A stretch of DNA of 21,538 nt from a virus: the IMG/VR virus record IMGVR_UViG_3300029448_000490, positions 743-22,280 of that record; one strand, written 5' to 3'. Both the position numbers and the translations under genes were made by a program. Positions 20,227 to 21,538 of the stretch are shown piece by piece (the stretch's first letter is position 1; each line of letters starts with the position of its first letter). Below the pieces are notes generated by a model. The model worked only from the letters and a program-made list of their open reading frames with translations. It made no database searches and was not told the origin of the DNA.

Positions 20227-20571
20227 CTATAATCGCAAATATTTAACCCAAGAAAACCTCTTTCTATTTAAGGGGTAGGTAAACTCCGTATCATTGTCAT
20301 AAGCCTCTCTTTCAAACGGAATACAAGCATATGCCATAACAAATGACCTATGTTGAATAAGATACCGAAGCCAAAATAAAACATACAACACATAAAACCC
20401 AATAACAAGCAACTCTCTTTGTTGATGCAAGTGAATAATTTCATGTGTTCTTGTTTGTTGATTCATTTTCCCCTTGCATATAATAAACGGATAAAGGGTA
20501 ATCGCCCATACATCAATAAATAGCGATAGCATCTTCGGGATTTTTGAATTCTCAATTACATAAAACTTCAT
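20227..20571 (-). CDS. Membrane-associated HExxH protein, 114 aa
   Basis: The protein has a hydrophobic region near 15-32 (LSLFIDVWAITLYPFIIC), then RTHEIIHLHQQRELLV with HExxH at 43-47, then a strong membrane segment (VIGFYVLYVLFWLRYLI), then AYACIPFEREAYDND. The order H-E-x2-H-x2-Q-x2-E, membrane helix and FEREAYxN is one I recall from small bacterial integral membrane proteins of unknown function. The EREAY glutamates may complete the metal site. AAGAG lies six bases before the ATG. It follows the 50-aa gene (20575) and precedes the hairpin at 20112-20134. A membrane peptidase role is possible but unproven. Confidence 0.78.
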   Translation of the reverse strand: MKFYVIENSKIPKMLSLFIDVWAITLYPFIICKGKMNQQTRTHEIIHLHQQRELLVIGFYVLYVLFWLRYLIQHRSFVMAYACIPFEREAYDNDTEFTYPLNRKRFSWVKYLRL

Positions 20572-20574
20572 AAA

Positions 20575-20727
20575 CTACTCTTGGGGTATAGCAAATTGTC
20601 TAATAATCTCCGCTTGAGCCTCTTCAAAGTCGGGCTTAACCGCAACCTTGGGCATCTTGAACTCTCTAAGCACAGCCATCAGCTCTTCTTCAATCATTTG
20701 TAATAATTCTTTTCTTTCAATATTCAT
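20575..20727 (-). CDS. Small helical protein, 50 aa
   Basis: The frame starts MNIERKELLQMIEEELMAVL and ends IIRQFAIPQE at a TAG. GGAGG lies seven bases before the ATG at 20727, one of the best ribosome sites in the window, and the ATG overlaps the ADP-ribosyltransferase-like stop as ATGA. It looks like a single charged helix. ELLQMIEEEL loosely resembles the LREIILEEF module of other proteins here. Function unknown. Confidence 0.72.
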   Translation of the reverse strand: MNIERKELLQMIEEELMAVLREFKMPKVAVKPDFEEAQAEIIRQFAIPQE

Positions 20728-21538
20728 GGTAACACCTCCGCATAAACAAACATCTTAATAACATTATCAAACTTATCTTCAACAACACCCTCAATCAAAC
20801 CGACAAACTCCACGAGCTGCTCGAAAGAGGCGATCTTATCGCCCATGGCGGATCGCAACACTTCGTTTTCGCTTAATAGGGTCATCTCAAATGACTTTAC
20901 CTTAATCTTGCCGCTCACGATGACCTCGCCTTCTCTAGCATATACACTGGAAGCTCCACCGGTATACACACCTTTTTGAGCCTTTGAATTATCCAGCACA
21001 TAAACCAAGCCAAATCTCTTGCCATCAGTTTCAAACATCTCCGCAGTACCTTTATCTAACGATGTTGAAACAACTTTCCCAAGCGAATATACAGCACCGG
21101 GCTTGCATAGGGCCAAAAAAGCATTGGCACTGAGGGAGTTCATCCCACGATACAACTCACGCGAAGCGGATTTGGGCTTCTTTGCTTTGGACATTGCCAA
21201 TACCTTTAAAATATAACTTGAAATTTTAAGATTATCTACCGTTGGCTTCTTTTCTTTAAAAGCTCCTGAAAATCCCCTTAGCAACTTAACCATATACGAT
21301 GTCCTATAATGGTCAAAAACATCCGTTGCCTTTTCTATATCAAAAGCTTCTGGATCCCTTATTGCTTCAACGTCGCCTCCGGTAAACACCGCAAGTGCTC
21401 TAACAACTTCAACAAGCAAGTCATATTCTGGTGTCCCCTGAAGGGATTTAACATAATCAAACACTCCACCGGGAGTGGTTTCAATGGCTTGTCCAATCTT
21501 AATAATATCTTCCTTACTATACCTTTCCTTAAACTCTT
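20724..21538 (-). CDS. ADP-ribosyltransferase-like protein, R-S-E type (5' end beyond window)
   Basis: The frame is open from the TGA at 20724 to the right edge (270 visible residues); a GTG at 21464 is in frame but nothing supports it as the start. The visible part has the three marks of an arginine-type ADP-ribosyltransferase: ELYRGM (Arg at about 21147), VVSTSLDKGTAEMF (Ser-Thr-Ser at 21060-21068) and YAREGEVIVSG (E-x-E at 20925-20933). T4 Alt and ModA, which modify host RNA polymerase and other proteins, belong to this fold. Base composition is visibly richer in G+C than the rest of the window, which hints at recent acquisition. The target is unknown, and a toxin or virion-injected enzyme are both possible. 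Confidence 0.8.
   Translation of the reverse strand, partial: EFKERYSKEDIIKIGQAIETTPGGVFDYVKSLQGTPEYDLLVEVVRALAVFTGGDVEAIRDPEAFDIEKATDVFDHYRTSYMVKLLRGFSGAFKEKKPTVDNLKISSYILKVLAMSKAKKPKSASRELYRGMNSLSANAFLALCKPGAVYSLGKVVSTSLDKGTAEMFETDGKRFGLVYVLDNSKAQKGVYTGGASSVYAREGEVIVSGKIKVKSFEMTLLSENEVLRSAMGDKIASFEQLVEFVGLIEGVVEDKFDNVIKMFVYAEVLP

Noticed and set aside
1-21538. CRISPR arrays, tRNA genes, insertion sequences
   Set aside because: I saw no regularly spaced repeats, no cloverleaf with a TTCRA arm and no transposase or terminal inverted repeats on either strand; a tRNA or covariance-model scan would settle the RNA point.

Overview
The window looks like part of a large tailed-phage genome, probably of the marine, T4-like or jumbo kind. 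It is AT-rich. All 29 coding regions I support read on the minus strand. They are mostly small and packed tightly, and many stop and start codons overlap as TAATG or ATGA. Start sites usually carry GGAG/AGGA Shine-Dalgarno sequences. Several short modules recur in unrelated proteins: the N-terminal L(R/K)EII.EE segment, a KIKVKIV..IEER segment, a DLDKDGDK segment and an RARHNCDNPGP..KARYWSC tail. I recall these from marine phage proteins. No terminase, capsid or tail gene is visible, so the viral assignment is an inference from gene style and content. Consensus sigma70-type promoters and strong Shine-Dalgarno sites point to a host with standard bacterial initiation signals. The von Willebrand lipoprotein resembles proteins I associate with Bdellovibrionota/Myxococcota-type bacteria, but that host hint is weak.

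Layout in transcription order (right to left): the right edge holds a truncated ADP-ribosyltransferase-like gene, a 50-aa gene missed by length filters and a membrane HExxH protein. A hairpin follows that may also cover the next ribosome site. Then come a vWA lipoprotein, a secreted protein and a basic modular protein (20102-17751). A promoter at 17722-17750 opens the next block: a HAD-Nudix fusion, two small genes including a 45-aa membrane protein, an LKEII-motif protein, Smr-like, VOC and SH3-like proteins, a HELVHH metallopeptidase-like fusion and an acidic protein. After a nearly pure A/T gap of about 130 bp come a Fis-like HTH protein, a Cys-rich modular protein, a TM plus coiled-coil protein, a class II aldolase and a second SH3-like protein.

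A perfect promoter at 10979-11007 opens a unit closed by a terminator at 8400-8420: eukaryotic-type phosphomannomutase, two unknowns, HNH nuclease, SET-domain protein and an 89-aa unknown. Next come a 59-aa LKEII-motif gene, a 781-aa acidic protein and a PIN-PhoH protein. A promoter at 4473-4501 drives a HELAH metallopeptidase-like protein and a Cas4/RecB-like nuclease. A promoter at 2978-3006 drives three glycosyltransferases, the last running off the left edge.

Two themes stand out. First, sugar chemistry: the PMM, class II aldolase and three GT4 enzymes could support virus-encoded glycosylation of virion, DNA or host envelope. Second, six promoters share one motif, TTGACA-N14-TGT-TATA(A/C/T)T. 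Two of them, nearly identical to each other, point against every gene in the window and could make antisense RNA.
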